A DNA stretch of 64,000 nt from the NCBI RefSeq assembly GCF_021869535.1, contig NW_026262679.1, positions 80,535,143 through 80,599,142 on the forward strand. The letters run 5' to 3'. A program made the position numbers and the translations under genes. The notes beneath the pieces are model-generated. The model was not told the origin of the DNA. It did no database searches and saw only the letters and a program-made list of their open reading frames with translations. The DNA is from Mytilus californianus. Its lineage: Eukaryota > Mollusca > Bivalvia > Mytilida > Mytilidae. This document shows, one piece after another, positions 1 to 12,487 of the stretch. The first letter of the stretch is position 1. The number at the start of each line of letters is the position of its first letter.

Positions 1-318
1 TTTAATCATTTCTGTTCAAAATGTATACATCAGATTGTTTTGGTTAGCCACCAACTTCTGATAATTTGACACGCACATTTATTTCAGAAATAATGATTAT
101 ATCATCAAACTGTCTTCATTACTGATTGAAATATAGATTTAAAATGAAAATAAGTTAATGATATACAGTCAAAAAGAGCAATTGACCAATGATGATGGCT
201 GCCATTAATGCCAGTTTTTCTTTATAGATATTTTGAAAGAAAAACAAATTAAAGTAGCAAATTTTTTAAGTTTTATATTTGGTTCAATATTTTTGAACTT
301 ATTTTGTTTTTGTTTCAG

Positions 319-3300
319 ATACCAGCCCCCGGATATTTACGTCAGGACAGGTAACATATGCATCGGAAAGTAAGTATATTTTTTTTTTTCTTATTAATAG
401 TTGTCTAATAGATATTAAAATAATTTGAATATGTATTACAGATAGACGGGAGCCAACAGAGAAGAAGAAGACAGTACAGTCCTAGACATGGAGATGATTA
501 AATTGTAGATGCCAAGATGATGATGTAGGTATTTTGTTGTTACAATTGTACTTAAACTGTTAATAGTTGTAAGGTAATAAAATCAGTTTTCCCTGGAGAA
601 ACAGCTTGAAAATTTATTACAAATTAGTCCAAAATTTCTTTTCAAATTTATACTCTAATGAAAAAAGTATACTTGTACTCCAATTTAGGATTTGAATTAA
701 AACATGCATCACATTAATTTCTGAATTAATTATAACAGCAAATAGTCTCTTAACATTGACAATTTGGAAACCCTTTCTCTAATAGTCTCACCTGTACGAA
801 AGTAAAGTTTCCGATTGTCAATTTGGATATCTACATATTTAGTCGATTTTTTTTTAAAGTAATTTGGAAAATATGACTTGATTTAGATTGTTTGAAATTC
901 AGTTGAATTTTAATCATTTCTGTTCAAAATGTATACATCAGATTGTTTTGGTTAGCCACCAACTTCTGATAATTTGACACGCACATTAATTTCGCAAATA
1001 ATGATTATATCATTAAACCGTCTTCATTACTGATTGAAATATAGATTTAAAATGAAAATAAGTTAATGATATACAGTCAAAAAGAGCAATTGACCAATGA
1101 TGATGGCTGCCATTAATGCCAGTTTTTCTTTATAGATATTTTGAAAGAAAAACAAATTAAAGTAGCAAATTTTTTAAGTTTTATATTTGGTTCAATATTT
1201 TTGAACTTATTTTGTTTTTGTTTCAGATACCAGCCCCAGGATATTTACGTCAGGACAGGTAACATATGCATCGGAAAGTAAGTATATTTTTTTTTTCTTA
1301 TTAATAGTTGTCTAATAGATATTAAAATAATTTGAATATGTATTACAGATAGACGGGAGCCAACAGAGAAGAAGAAGACAGTACAGTCCTAGACATGGAG
1401 ATGATTAAATTGTAGATGCCAAGATGATGATGTAGGTATTTTGTTGTTACAATTGTACTTAAACTGTTAATAGTTGTAAGGTAATAAAATCAGTTTTCCC
1501 TGGAGAAACAGCTTGAAAATTTATTACAAATGAGTCCAAAATTTCTTTTCAAATTTATACTCTAATGAAAAAAGTATACTTGTACTCCAATTTAGGATTT
1601 GAATTAAAACATGCATCACATTAATTTCTGAATTAATTATAACAGCAAATAGTCTCTTAACATTGACAATTTGGAAACCCTTTCTCTAATAGTCTCACCT
1701 GTACGAAAGTAAAGTTTCCGATTGTCAATTTGGATATCTACATATTTAGTCGATTTTTTTTTAAAGTAATTTGGAAAATATGACTTGATTTAGATTGTTT
1801 GAAATTCAGTTGAATTTTAATCATTTCTGTTCAAAATGTATACATCAGATTGTTTTGGTTAGCCACCAACTTCTGATAATTTGACACGCACATTAATTTC
1901 GCAAATAATGATTATATCATTAAACCGTCTTCATTACTGATTGAAATATAGATTTAAAATGAAAATAAGTTAATGATATACAGTCAAAAAGAGCAATTGA
2001 CCAATGATGATGGCTGCCATTAATGCCAGTTTTTCTTTATAGATATTTTGAAAGAAAAACAAATTAAAGTAGCAAATTTTTTAAGTTTTATATTTGGTTC
2101 AATATTTTTGAACTTATTTTGTTTTTGTTTCAGATACCAGCCCCAGGATATTTACGTCAGGACAGGTAACATATGCATCGGAAAGTAAGTATATTTTTTT
2201 ATTTATTAATAGTTGTCTAATAGATATTAAAATAATTTGAATATGTATTACAGATAGACGGGAGCCAACAGAGAAGAAGACAGTACAGTCCTAGACATGG
2301 AGATGATTAAATTGTAGATGCCAAGATGATGATGTAGGTATTTTGTTGTTACAATTGTACTTAAACTGTTAATAGTTGTAAGGTGATAAAATCAGTTTTC
2401 CCTGGAGAAACAGCTTGAAAATTTATTACAAATTAGTCCAAAATTTCTTTTCAAATTTATACTCTAATGAAAAAAGTATACTTGTACTCCAATTTAGGAT
2501 TTGAATTAAAACATGCATCACATTAATTTCTGAATTAATTATAACAGCAAATAGTCTCTTAACATTGACAATTTGGAAACCCTTTCTCTAATAGTCTCAC
2601 CTGTACGAAAGTAAAGTTTCCGATTGTCAATTTGGATATCTACATATTTAGTCGATTTTTTTTTAAAGTAATTTGGAAAATATGACTTGATTTAGATTGT
2701 TTGAAATTCAGTTGAATTTTAATCATTTCTGTTCAAAATGTACACATCAGATTGTTTTGGTTAGCCACCAACTTCTGATAATTTGACACGCACATTAATT
2801 TCAGAAATAATGATTATATCATTAAACCGTCTTCATTACTGATTGAAATATAGATTTAAAATGAAAATAAGTTAATGATATACAGTCAAAAAGAGCAATT
2901 GACCAATGATGATGGCTGCCATTAATGCCAGTTTTTCTTTATAGATATTTTGAAAGAAAAACAAATTAAAGTAGCAAATTTTTTAAGTTTTATATTTGGT
3001 TCAATATTTTTGAACTTATTTTGTTTTTGTTTCAGATACCAGCCCCAGGATATTTACGTCAGGACAGGTAACATATGCATCGGAAAGTAAGTATATTTTT
3101 TTTTTTTATTAATAGTTGTCTAATAGATATTAAAATAATTTGAATATGTATTACAGATAGACGGGAGCCAACAGAGAAGAAGACAGTACAGTCCTAGACA
3201 TGGAGATGATTAAATTGTAGATGCCAAGATGATGATGTAGGTATTTTGTTGTTACAATTGTACTTAAACTGTTAATAGTTGTAAGGTGATAAAATCAGTT

Positions 3301-6300
3301 TTCCCTGGAGAAACAGCTTGAAAATTTATTACAAATTAGTCCAAAATTTCTTTTCAAATTTATACTCTAATGAAAAAAGTATACTTGTACTCCAATTTAG
3401 GATTTGAATTAAAACATGCATCACATTAATTTCTGAATTAATTATAACAGCAAATAGTCTCTTAACATTGACAATTTGGAAACCCTTTCTCTAATAGTCT
3501 CACCTGTACGAAAGTAAAGTTTCGGATTGTCAATTTGGATATCTACATATTTAGTCGATTTTTTTTTAAAGTAATTTGGAAAATATGACTTGATTTAGAT
3601 TGTTTGAAATTCAGTTGAATTTTAATCATTTCTGTTCAAAATGTATACTTCAGATTGTTTTGGTTAGCCACCAACTTCTGATAATTTGACACGCACATTA
3701 ATTTCAGAAATAATGATTATATCATTAAACCGTCTTCATTACTGATTGAAATATAGATTTAAAATGAAAATAAGTTAATGATATACAGTCAAAAAGAGCA
3801 ATTGACCAATGATGATGGCTGCCATTAATGCCAGTTTTTCTTTATAGATATTTTGAAAGAAAAACAAATTAAAGTAGCAAATTTTTTAAGTTTTATATTT
3901 GGTTCAATATTTTTGAACTTATTTTGTCTTTGTTTCAGATACCAGCCCCAGGATATTTACGTCAGGACAGGTAACATATGCATCGGAAAGTAAGTATATT
4001 TTTTTATTTATTAATAGTTGTCTAATAGATATTAAAATAATTTGAATATGTATTACAGATAGACGGGAGCCAACAGAGAAGAAGAAGACAGTACAGTCCT
4101 AGACATGGAGATGATTAAATTGTAGATGCCAAGATGATGATGTAGGTATTTTGTTGTTACAATTGTACTTAAACTGTTAATAGTTGTAAGGTAATAAAAT
4201 CAGTTTTCCCTGGAGAAACAGCTTGAAAATTTATTACAAATTAGTCCAAAATTTCTTTTCAAATTTATACTCTAATGAAAAAAGTATACTTGTACTCCAA
4301 TTTAGGATTTGAATTAAAACATGCATCACATTAATTTCTGAATTAATTATAACAGCAAATAGTCTCTTAACATTGACAATTTGGAAACCCTTTCTCTAAT
4401 AGTCTCACCTGTACGAAAGTAAAGTTTCCGATTGTCAATTTGGATATCTACATATTTAGTCGATTTTTTTAAAAGTAATTTGGAAAATATGACTTGATTT
4501 AGATTGTTTGAAATTCAGTTGAATTTTAAACATTTCTGTTCAAAATGTATACATCAGATTGTTTTGGTTAGCCACCAACTTCTGATAATTTGACACGCAC
4601 ATTAATTTCAGAAATAATGATTATATCATTAAACCGTCTTCATTACTGATTGAAATATAGATTTAAAATGAAAATAAGTTAATGATATACAGTCAAAAAG
4701 AGCAATTGACCAATGATGATGGCTGCCATTAATGCCAGTTTTTCTTTATAGATATTTTGAAAGAAAAACAAATTAAAGTAGCAAATTTTTTAAGTTTTAT
4801 ATTTGGTTCAATATTTTTGAACTTATTTTGTCTTTGTTTCAGATACAAGCCCCAGGATATTTACGTCAGGACAGGTAACATATGCATCGGAAAGTAAGTA
4901 TATTTTTTTTTATTTATTAATAGTTGTCTAATAGATATTAAAATAATTTGAATATGTATTACAGATAGACGGGAGCCAACAGAGAAGAAGAAGACAGTAC
5001 AGTCCTAGACATGGAGATGATTAAATTGTAGATGCCAAGATGATGATGTAGGTATTTTGTTGTTACAATTGTACTTAAACTGTTAATAGTTGTAAGGTAA
5101 TAAAATCAGTTTTCCCTGGAGAAACAGCTTGAAAATTTATTACAAATTAGTCCAAAATTTCTTTTCAAATTTATACTCTAATGAAAAAAGTATACTTGTA
5201 CTCCAATTTAGGATTTGAATTAAAACATGCATCACATTAATTTCTGAATTAATTATAACAGCAAATAGTCTCTTAACATTGACAATTTGGAAACCCTTTC
5301 TCTAATAGTCTCACCTGTACGAAAGTAAAGTTTCGGATTGTCAATTTGGATATCTACATATTTAGTCGATTTTTTTTTAAAGTAATTTGGAAAATATGAC
5401 TTGATTTAGATTGTTTGAAATTCAGTTGAATTTTAATCATTTCTGTTCAAAATGTATACATCAGATTGTTTTGGTTAGCCACCAACTTCTGATAATTTGA
5501 CACGCACATTAATTTCAGAAATAATGATTATATCATTAAACCGTCTTCATTACTGATTGAAATATAGATTTAAAATGAAAATAAGTTAATGATATACAGT
5601 CAAAAAGAGCAATTGACCAATGATGATGGCTGCCATTAATGCCAGTTTTTCTTTATAGATATTTTTGAAAGAAAAACAAATTAAAGTAGCAAATTTTTTA
5701 AGTTTTATATTTGGTTCAATATTTTTGAACTTATTTTGTCTTTGTTTCAGATACCAGCCCCAGGATATTTACGTCAGGACAGGTAACATATGCATCGGAA
5801 AGTAAGTATATTTTTTTATTTATTAATAGTTGTCTAATAGATATTAAAATAATTTGAATATGTATTACAGATAGACGGGAGCCAACAGAGAAGAAGAAGA
5901 CAGTACAGTCCTAGACATGGAGATGATTAAATTGTAGATGCCAAGATGATGATGTAGGTATTTTGTTGTTACAATTGTACTTAAACTGTTAATAGTTGTA
6001 AGGTAATAAAATTAGTTTTCCCTGGAGAAACAGCTTGAAAATTTATTACAAATTAGTCCAAAATTTCTTTTCAAATTTATACTCTAATGAAAAAAGGATA
6101 CTTGTACTCCAATTTAGGATTTGAATTAAAACATGCATCACATTAATTTCTGAATTAATTATAACAGCAAATAGTCTCTTAACATTGACAATTTGGAAAC
6201 CCTTTCTCTAATAGTCTCACCTGTACGAAAGTAAAGTTTCTGATTGTCAATTTGGATATCTACATATTTAGTCGATTTTTTTTTAAAGTAATTTGGAAAA

Positions 6301-6838
6301 TATGACTTGATTTAGATTGTTTGAAATTCAGTTGAATTTTAATCATTTCTGTTCAAAATGTATACATCAGATTGTTTTGGTTAGCCACCAACTTCTGATA
6401 ATTTGACACGCACATTAATTTCGCAAATAATGATTATATCATTAAACCGTCTTCATTACTGATTGAAATATAGATTTAAAATGAAAATAAGTTAATGATA
6501 TACAGTCAAAAAGAGCAATTGACCAATGATGATGGCTGCCATTAATGCCAGTTTTTCTTTATAGATATTTTGAAAGAAAAACAAATTAAAGTAGCTAATT
6601 TTTTAAGTTTTATATTTGGTTCAATATTTTTGAACTTATTTTGTTTTTGTTTCAGATACCAGCCCCCAGGATATTTACGTCAGGACAGGTAACATATGCA
6701 TCGGAAAGTAAGTATATTTTTTTTTATTTATTAATAGTTGTCTAATAGATATTAAAATAATTTGAATATGTATTACAGATAGACGGGAGCCAACAGAGAA
6801 GAAGAAGACAGTACAGTCCTAGACATGGAGATGATTAA
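319..6838 (+). CDS. Predicted A/B exon pairs in array copies 1-8 (small basic C-terminal peptide)
   Basis: Predicted exon A / exon B positions are 319-350/442-501, 1227-1258/1349-1408, 2134-2165/2254-2310, 3036-3067/3157-3213, 3939-3970/4059-4118, 4843-4874/4965-5024, 5751-5782/5871-5930 and 6656-6688/6779-6838. Read with two leading bases completing an upstream codon, A gives TSPRIFTSGQ and joins in phase to B, IDGSQQRRRRQYSPRHGDD and a TAA stop. Copies 3 and 4 lack one AGA codon (57 rather than 60 nt), which keeps the frame. Copy 8 has an extra C in A and is frameshifted. Copy 6 has an A replacing a C (ACC to ACA), which is silent in this frame. The 5' exon is not in the window, so B would be a terminal exon. 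I recognise no family; the product would be short, arginine-rich and unstructured. A second possible donor lies 19 nt further on (GAAA|GTAAGT), but it would put B out of this frame. Confidence 0.35.
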
Positions 6839-7566
6839 ATTGTAGATGCCAAGATGATGATGTAGGTATTTTGTTGTTACAATTGTACTTAAACTGTTAA
6901 TAGCTGTAAGGTAATAAAATCAGTTTTCCCTGGAGAAACAGCTTGAAAATTTATTACAAATTAGTCCAAAATTTCTTTTCAAATTTATACTCTAATGAAA
7001 AAAGTATACTTGTACTCCAATTTAGGATTTGAATTAAAATATGCATCACATTAATTTCTCAATTAATTATAACAGCAAATAGTCTCTTAACATTGACAAT
7101 TTGGAAACCCTTTCTCTAATAGTCTCACCTGAACGAAAGTAAAGTTTCCGTTTGTCAATTTGGATATCTACATATTTAGTCAATTTTTTTAAAGTAATTT
7201 GGAAAATATGACTTGATTTAGAATGTTTGAAATTCAGTTGAATTTTAATCATTTCTGTTCAAAATGTATACATCAGATTGTTTTGGTTAGCCACCAACTT
7301 CTGATAATTTGACAGGAACATTAATTTCGGAAATAATGATTATATCATTAAACCATCTTCATTACTGATTGAAATAGAGATTTAAAATGAAAATAAGTGA
7401 ATGATATATAGTCAAAAAGAGCAATTGACCAATGATGATGGCTGCCATTAATGCCAGTTTTTCTATATAGATATTTTGAAAGAAAAAAAAATTAAAGTAG
7501 CAAATTTTCTAAGTTTTATATTAAATTGCTGGTTCAATATTTTTGAACTTATTGTTTTTGTTTCAG

Positions 7567-7773
7567 ATACCAGCCCCAGGATATTTACGTCGGAACAGGT
7601 AAAGTATGAATCGGAATGTAAGTATATTTTTTTTTTATTTATTAATAGTTGTACTATAGATATTAAAATAATTTGAATATGTATTGCAGATAGACGGCAG
7701 CCCAGAGAAAAGAAGAAAGTACAGTCCTAGACCTGGAGACGATAAAATTGAGGATGCTCAGATGATGATGTAG
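7567..7773 (+). CDS. Predicted A/B exon pair of array copy 9 (longest reading)
   Basis: Exon A is 7567-7598 (TSPRIFTSEQ, donor CAG|GTAAAG) and exon B is 7690-7773. B reads IDGSPEKRRKYSPRPGDD followed by KIEDAQMMM and a TAG stop, nine codons longer than in copies 1-8. There, the base matching the first position of the lysine codon is T, giving a TAA stop, while the frame beyond stays open to the same TAG. This suggests that copies 1-8 amplified a version with a nonsense change and that copy 9 keeps the older end. An open frame also runs from 7476 through the acceptor here, but it depends on a 2-nt deletion in the T-rich tract and is absent from other copies, so I treat that stretch as intron. 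Confidence 0.35.
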
Positions 7774-8485
7774 GTATTTTGTCATTACAATTGTACTTAA
7801 ACTGTTAATAAGTTGTAAGGTAATAAAAAAAAATTTCCCTGGAGAAACAGCTTGAAAATTTATTACAAATTAGTCCAACATTTCTTTTGCAAATTTATAC
7901 TCTAATGAAATATATTTTAATAAAAAAGTATACTTGTATTCCAATTTAGGATTTGAATTAAAACATGCATCACATTAATTTCTGAATAAATTATAACAGC
8001 AAATAGTCTCTTAACATTGACAATTTGGAAACCCTTTCTCTAATAGTCTCACCTGAACGAAAGTAAAGTTTCCGTTTGTCAATTTGGATATCTACATATT
8101 TAGTCGATTTTTTTAAAGTAATTTGGAAAATATGACTTGATTTAGATTGTTTGAAATTCAGTTGAATTTTAATCATTTCTGTTCAAAATGTATACATCAG
8201 ATTGTTTTGGTTAGCCACCAACTTCTGATAATTTGACAGGAACATTAATTTCGGAAATAATGATTATATCTTAAAACCGTCTGCATTACTGATTGAAATA
8301 TAGATTAAAAATGAAAATAAGTGAATGATATATAGTCAAAAAGAGCAATTGACCAATGATGATGGCTGCCATTAATGCCAGTTTTTCTATATAGATATTT
8401 TGAAAGAAAAAAAAATTATAGTAGCAAATTTTTTAAGTTTTATATTTGGTTCAATATTTTTGAACTTATTTTGTTTTTGTTTCAG

Positions 8486-8689
8486 ATACCAGCCCCAGGA
8501 TATCTACATCGGAACAGGTAAAGTATGAATCGGAAAGTAAGTATATTTTTTTTTTTTTATTTCTTAATAGTTGTCCTATAGATATTAAAATAATTTGAAT
8601 ATGTATTCCAGATAGACGGCAGCCCAGAGAGAAGAAGAAAAAGTACAGTCCTAGACCTGGAGACGATTAAATTGAAGATGCCTTGGTGA
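8486..8689 (+). pseudogene. Predicted A/B exon pair of array copy 10, frameshifted
   Basis: Exon A is 8486-8517 (TSPRISTSEQ) and exon B begins at 8612. B keeps the start IDGSPERRRK, but a length change in the purine run shifts the frame, so the rest no longer matches the other copies and ends at a different stop (TGA, 8687-8689). The nearby AATAAA seen in other units is deleted here, although one remains at 8817-8822. It looks like a decaying edge copy. Confidence 0.35.
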
Positions 8690-9221
8690 TGATGTAGGTA
8701 TTTTGTCATTACAATTGTACTTAAACTGTTAATAAGTTGTCAGTTTTCCTTGGAGAAACAGCTTGAAAATTTATTACAAATTAGTTCATAATTTAAACTC
8801 TAATGAAATATATTTTAATAAAAAAGTATACTTGTATTCCAATTTAGGATTTGAATTAAAACATGCATCACATTAATTTCTGAATTAATTATTACAGCAA
8901 ATAGTCTCTAAACATTGACAATTTGGAAATCCTTTCTCTAAAAGTCTCACCTGAACGAAAGTTAGTTAACGATTGTCAATTTGGATATCTACATAAATGT
9001 ATACATCAGATGTTTTGGTTAGCCACCAACTTCTGATAATTTGACATGCACATTAATTTCGATATAATGATTATATTATTAAAAAGTCTTCAATACTGAA
9101 GTCAAATAAGGATGTACCAGCAGTTATATATATTAAGATATCCTACAATCTATACACATCACAAATTCATACTTTTGTGTTTCTCTTACCAAAGCAAACT
9201 ACTGTAAATTCAGAAATTATT

Positions 9222-9445
9222 GTGTATAGATGTAGGAAGATGTGGTATGAGTGCCAATGAGACAACTCTCCATCCAAGTAACAAAGTAAACCATTATAGG
9301 TCAAGGTACGGCCTTCAACACGGAGCATCGGCTCACACCAAACAGCAAGCTATAAAGGGCCCCAAAAATTACTAGTGTAAAACCTTTCAAACGGGAAAAC
9401 CAAAGGTCTAATCTATGTAAAAACGAGAGAACTACTGTACATCAT
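9222..9445 (+). repeat. Dispersed mussel-type repeat ('ggtatgagtgccaatgag' family)
   Basis: Wording such as gatgtggtatgagtgcc, acaactctccatccaag, ccattataggtcaagg and gggccccaaaaattactag is a repeat I recognise as abundant in Mytilus. Reverse-complement fragments of the same family occur at about 42130-42220 and a short piece at 50208-50250. It sits just beyond the degraded right edge of the 905-bp array. No coding potential. Confidence 0.75.
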
Positions 9446-9511
9446 GTGTGCATTTATTATTGCTATTTTTACATAATGGACTAAAAGTAAGATTATTTTA
9501 TTGAATTTCAG

Positions 9512-9619
9512 GAAATTCTTCATACAGATATCAGAATTGGAGTTTCTTATTATTGCAATACTCAACCTGTCACATTATTTAGATTAATAAAACCTTGCAA
9601 AAGTGTTTCTGAATTAACG
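9512..9619 (+). CDS. Candidate internal exon, 36 open codons
   Basis: An acceptor (ttgaatttcag) precedes 108 nt that are open in one frame only and end at a plausible donor (AACG|GTAAAT). The translation begins EILHTDIRIGVSYYCNTQ and ends KPCKSVSELT. It cannot join in frame to the next candidate exon at 9691, because phase 0 there gives an immediate TGA. An open run this short is not rare by chance in such sequence. Family unknown. Confidence 0.2.
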
Positions 9620-9690
9620 GTAAATTATTTGTGCCAGAAGTTATCCAACACATAACTCATCTATAATTTTTGTTTTTGTTACAAATGCAG

Positions 9691-9763
9691 GCCTGAGAAG
9701 TTTCAGTGGTACAGCTTGAAGATGGTTCCATTGTGCATAGAAGATGAAGATGAGTTAGGTTAA
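9691..9763 (+). CDS. Candidate terminal exon related to the array unit
   Basis: An acceptor (gttacaaatgcag) is followed by one carried base and 23 codons ending in TAA: PEKFQWYSLKMVPLCIEDE, then DELG. What follows (about 9773-9890) aligns to the part of the 905-bp unit after exon B: aggtaatgataaaatcag, tttcccctgggaaaa, an internal ttaattacaa and ttctaatga, then an AATAAA at 9879-9884. It therefore looks like an old relative of the array's terminal cassette and may be the ancestral last exon of the same gene. The acidic end (EDEDE) echoes the acidic tail of copy 9. Family unknown. Confidence 0.3.
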
Positions 9764-9900
9764 ACCTTGTTAGGTAATGATAAAATCAGTTTCCCCTGGG
9801 AAAATTGCTTGGTTTTTTAATTACAACTGGGTTTAATATTTATAGCTTTCAAATTAATATTCTAATGATACATTCTTTAATAAAAATGTATTGTTATAAT
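9764..9900 (+). repeat. Diverged homologue of the post-exon part of the 905-bp unit
   Basis: Blocks match the array unit in order: ataaaatcagttt, ccctgg..aaa..gcttg, attacaa, tttcaaatt, tctaatga. Indels between them are many, so this copy is much older than copies 1-10. It shows that the array is related to single-copy sequence immediately downstream. Confidence 0.6.
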
Positions 9901-9904
9901 CTAT

Positions 9905-10440
9905 TTTCATGTTACCGAATTGACTCCAGAATATAGAACTTTTCGATAGGTAACCTACTCTGTGGTAGGACATTCTAGTACTCTGTGATGTAAGAAAGAC
10001 TGAAAGAAGTAAAATCATGTAAGCTTACAGTCGAAAAAGTTTTATTTTTTTTTTGAGAGTCATCTCATCTGTGTAAAAATTTTGACCGTTTGTGGCCTAA
10101 AAGTTTATTAGCCATTCATAAGGAGCAAACTTCAAAGACCGTGACACACCTTTCAATTCAAAGGAACACAGTATGGCTCCCTATAGCTTTATATATGGCA
10201 GCCAAACAAGTTGGAATTGAAGATAGTGACCGGACAACAGAATACTTGGGGGAATAAAAATAATTTGGTTTATAAATCCAGACAATAAAATTTCTTAAAT
10301 GTCCAAAAACACAGATGAGAATTAACTGAGAGCCCAAAGGATGATGTGAGATGCCCATCTGTCCTTTGATATATCAACACTAATATGAAATGCTTCTAAG
10401 ACCTGTAGAACAAGCATTCTGAGAGTATTGCATGACAATA
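9905..10440. other. No gene seen
   Basis: AT-rich sequence without a convincing exon, RNA gene or element end. The open frame on the minus strand at 10158-10358 has no codon or family support. Confidence 0.5.
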
Positions 10441-10442
10441 CA

Positions 10443-11359
10443 TAGTCCCCTACCGGGTAAAAATTCATTATACTGGAACAAAATGCTAACTTGTTCTATA
10501 ACTTGTCATGGTGTAAACAAAAAGTAAATATCATTTCAATATCTTCAAGCATGACTAAAAACAGTGTTGAAAACTGATTATATGAGTGAATTTTTCAAGT
10601 ACAAGGACCATAACTATGCACAAAATTATTAGACCGAAAGAAAAATTTGAACTTGATCTGTAACTTGTCATGATAAAACTATATACCAATTATCAATCAA
10701 TATCTTATAAGCAATATGAAAAAAACATTAGATATGATTAATAGTTCTCTAGAATTAGATATGATGTAATACAGTGTATATCTATTTCAAATTATAATCA
10801 GATATAATTAATAGTTCCAAATATTTTTTTCTTTCATTTGTCACCAACTAATATAGATTTGTAACTTATCTATAAAATGTCAACAACTTTTATCTACACA
10901 ATGTAATGTATTGAAATATATACATTAATAAAAAATAGATTATTATCTAATTATAGGATTTCTCTTCATAATTTTTTTTGGATATATATAGCATTCAGAA
11001 AATTAGTTTACACTAAATAACAAACAAACCTGTCAAAAAATTCTTCAAATAATTTAAAAAAGAATGTCTTTTAAAAAATGAATTATCTCCCTTTGTACAG
11101 AAATATGGTTTAACATAGTACTCCAACATTAGATATGGTCCAGAGTTATGGTCCATAACTCTGGACTAAATCATCAGACCGGTACAAAATTCGAACTTGA
11201 TCTATAACTTGTCATGATAAAACTATATACCAAATATCAAATCAATATCTTCAAGAACGAAGAAAAAAAGTGTGGAAAGCTGATTTGCCGGACTGAAGGA
11301 TGGACAGACGGACAGAGTGCAAACCTAAAGTCCCATTTGACTTCGTCAGTAGGGGACTA
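10443..11359. mobile_element. Non-autonomous repeat with short inverted ends (tagtcccctac)
   Basis: It starts tagtcccctacc and ends gtaggggacta, an 11-bp inverted match. The interior holds paragraph-like blocks repeated with variation (gaacttgatctgtaacttgtc at about 10648 and 11197, with tcatgataaaactatata after each). The right part is the GACGG-rich tip (gacggacagagtgcaaacc) typical of bivalve repeats. No protein is encoded. Confidence 0.6.
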
Positions 11360-11500
11360 ATTAACAACTAAAACTGCATATGTGCAAAATTAATATTTAA
11401 AAAAGTTAAATTGTAAATGTACAAACTGTTCAAGATTAAGTTTAACTTTGGTGAACATATTTAAGAGTAGTTGAAGAAATCATAATATATATGTAACACT

Positions 11501-12487
11501 CCCAAACGTGTCCATTCCCCCAAAACATGTCAGATTACCCCAAACGTGTCTATTTCGCCCAAACGCAGCCTAAGAATCTTAAATTGCCCAAACGTGACTG
11601 ATTTCACTCCCCCAAACGTGTCCAATAATGTTATTCGCCAAAACGTGTCCAGTTTAAAGCGCCAAAACGTCTCAAAACTATATATGTCTCCTGTGAATTT
11701 TACGGCAATACAATGATGGGGGACACGATAGAAGACGTCGGGTTTGGGTTGGATTCTAAAAATAAATCTAAGCAGCTATCAAAGGACATCTGGAGGAAAG
11801 ATATAGTAATCCGCATAGACAAATATCCAAGATATGGTACAATGTGCACAGGGACTTCTGCTTTCAAATAAACAGACACAGTGTAAGAAAAAGGATGACA
11901 AAATGAAAAGCTATTTTAACTTACAGCGGTTTTATTAATTTTTTATCAATAGAATTGTCATTGTTTTAAATAACAGATGGAGGTACTTCATAATTAAGAA
12001 ATCTCATACAATTTATATTGCATGTTTTCCCAGTGCTTCACTGTTAATACAGTGGTCATTTATTAGCATTAATTTGTTCAATGCCCGTTGTTTATATTAA
12101 GCATTATTGCAAGCTTAATTTAACTATTGACTGTTGATTGCTTAATGCCAGTGGCAAATATTTCAAGCATATTTAGAGCAAACAATTGCACAGAAAACGC
12201 AATTAACTAGTTTTGTACAGTGTAAATCATCGTTTACTTAGTGAATTATTTTGTACTAATATACTCCGGTGATGCCTAAATATCTGTATAATGTATGAGG
12301 GTATTGCACGACAGGCTTCCTGCAGAAGTTGTTTCTGGGCTTTTTAAAAGAAACCTTTGGTTCCATATAGACTGGATATGTTGGGGCGTTCATAAACAGA
12401 ACACGTTTTGATGCCCTTAAGCAACAAGTCATATTTTGCAGTTCATTGACGTCATATGGACACATTTGGGGGGATGGACACGTTTCT
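11501..12487. mobile_element. Element bounded by opposed clusters of a CCCAAACGTGTCC motif
   Basis: At 11501-11690 the motif appears at least six times in variants (cccaaacgtgtcc, ccaaacgtgtct, cccaaacgtgact, ccaaaacgtgtcc). At 12458-12485 it appears twice in the opposite orientation (ggacacatttgggg, ggacacgttt). The ~800 bp between has no recognised gene; the minus-strand frame at 12256-12498 runs into the right cluster. The layout suggests subterminal binding sites of a non-autonomous DNA transposon, but no transposase is present and the exact ends are not clear. Confidence 0.45.

Larger units (their letters stand above)
1..9105 (+). repeat. Tandem array of ~905-bp units carrying exon-like cassettes
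   Basis: Ten head-to-tail copies start near 1, 909, 1816, 2718, 3621, 4525, 5432, 6338, 7244 and 8168 (periods 902-924), followed by a truncated remnant at about 8994-9105. Copies 1-8 are nearly identical. Copies 9 and 10 share many private differences and small indels, so the array becomes more divergent towards its right edge, as expected for arrays homogenised by unequal exchange. Each unit has a polypyrimidine-AG acceptor, a 32-nt segment A ending at CAG|GTAA, a ~90-nt AT-rich spacer, a second acceptor (tattacag), a segment B with a stop codon, and a downstream AATAAA (576-581 in copy 1; GATAAA in copies 3 and 4). The array probably extends left of the window. The repeat is certain; the exon reading is an inference. 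Confidence 0.95.

Noticed and set aside
7476..7676. Plus-strand frame reading from an ATG through exon A of copy 9, with a hydrophobic start
   Set aside because: The open frame upstream of the acceptor depends on a 2-nt deletion private to copy 9; other copies have a stop there. The stretch behaves as intron.
7067..8176. 61-aa minus-strand frames at 7067-7252 and 7991-8176, nearly identical between copies
   Set aside because: They exist only in copies 9 and 10, where a T run is shorter; in copies 1-8 the same place is frameshifted by homopolymer length. Similarity just reflects the array.
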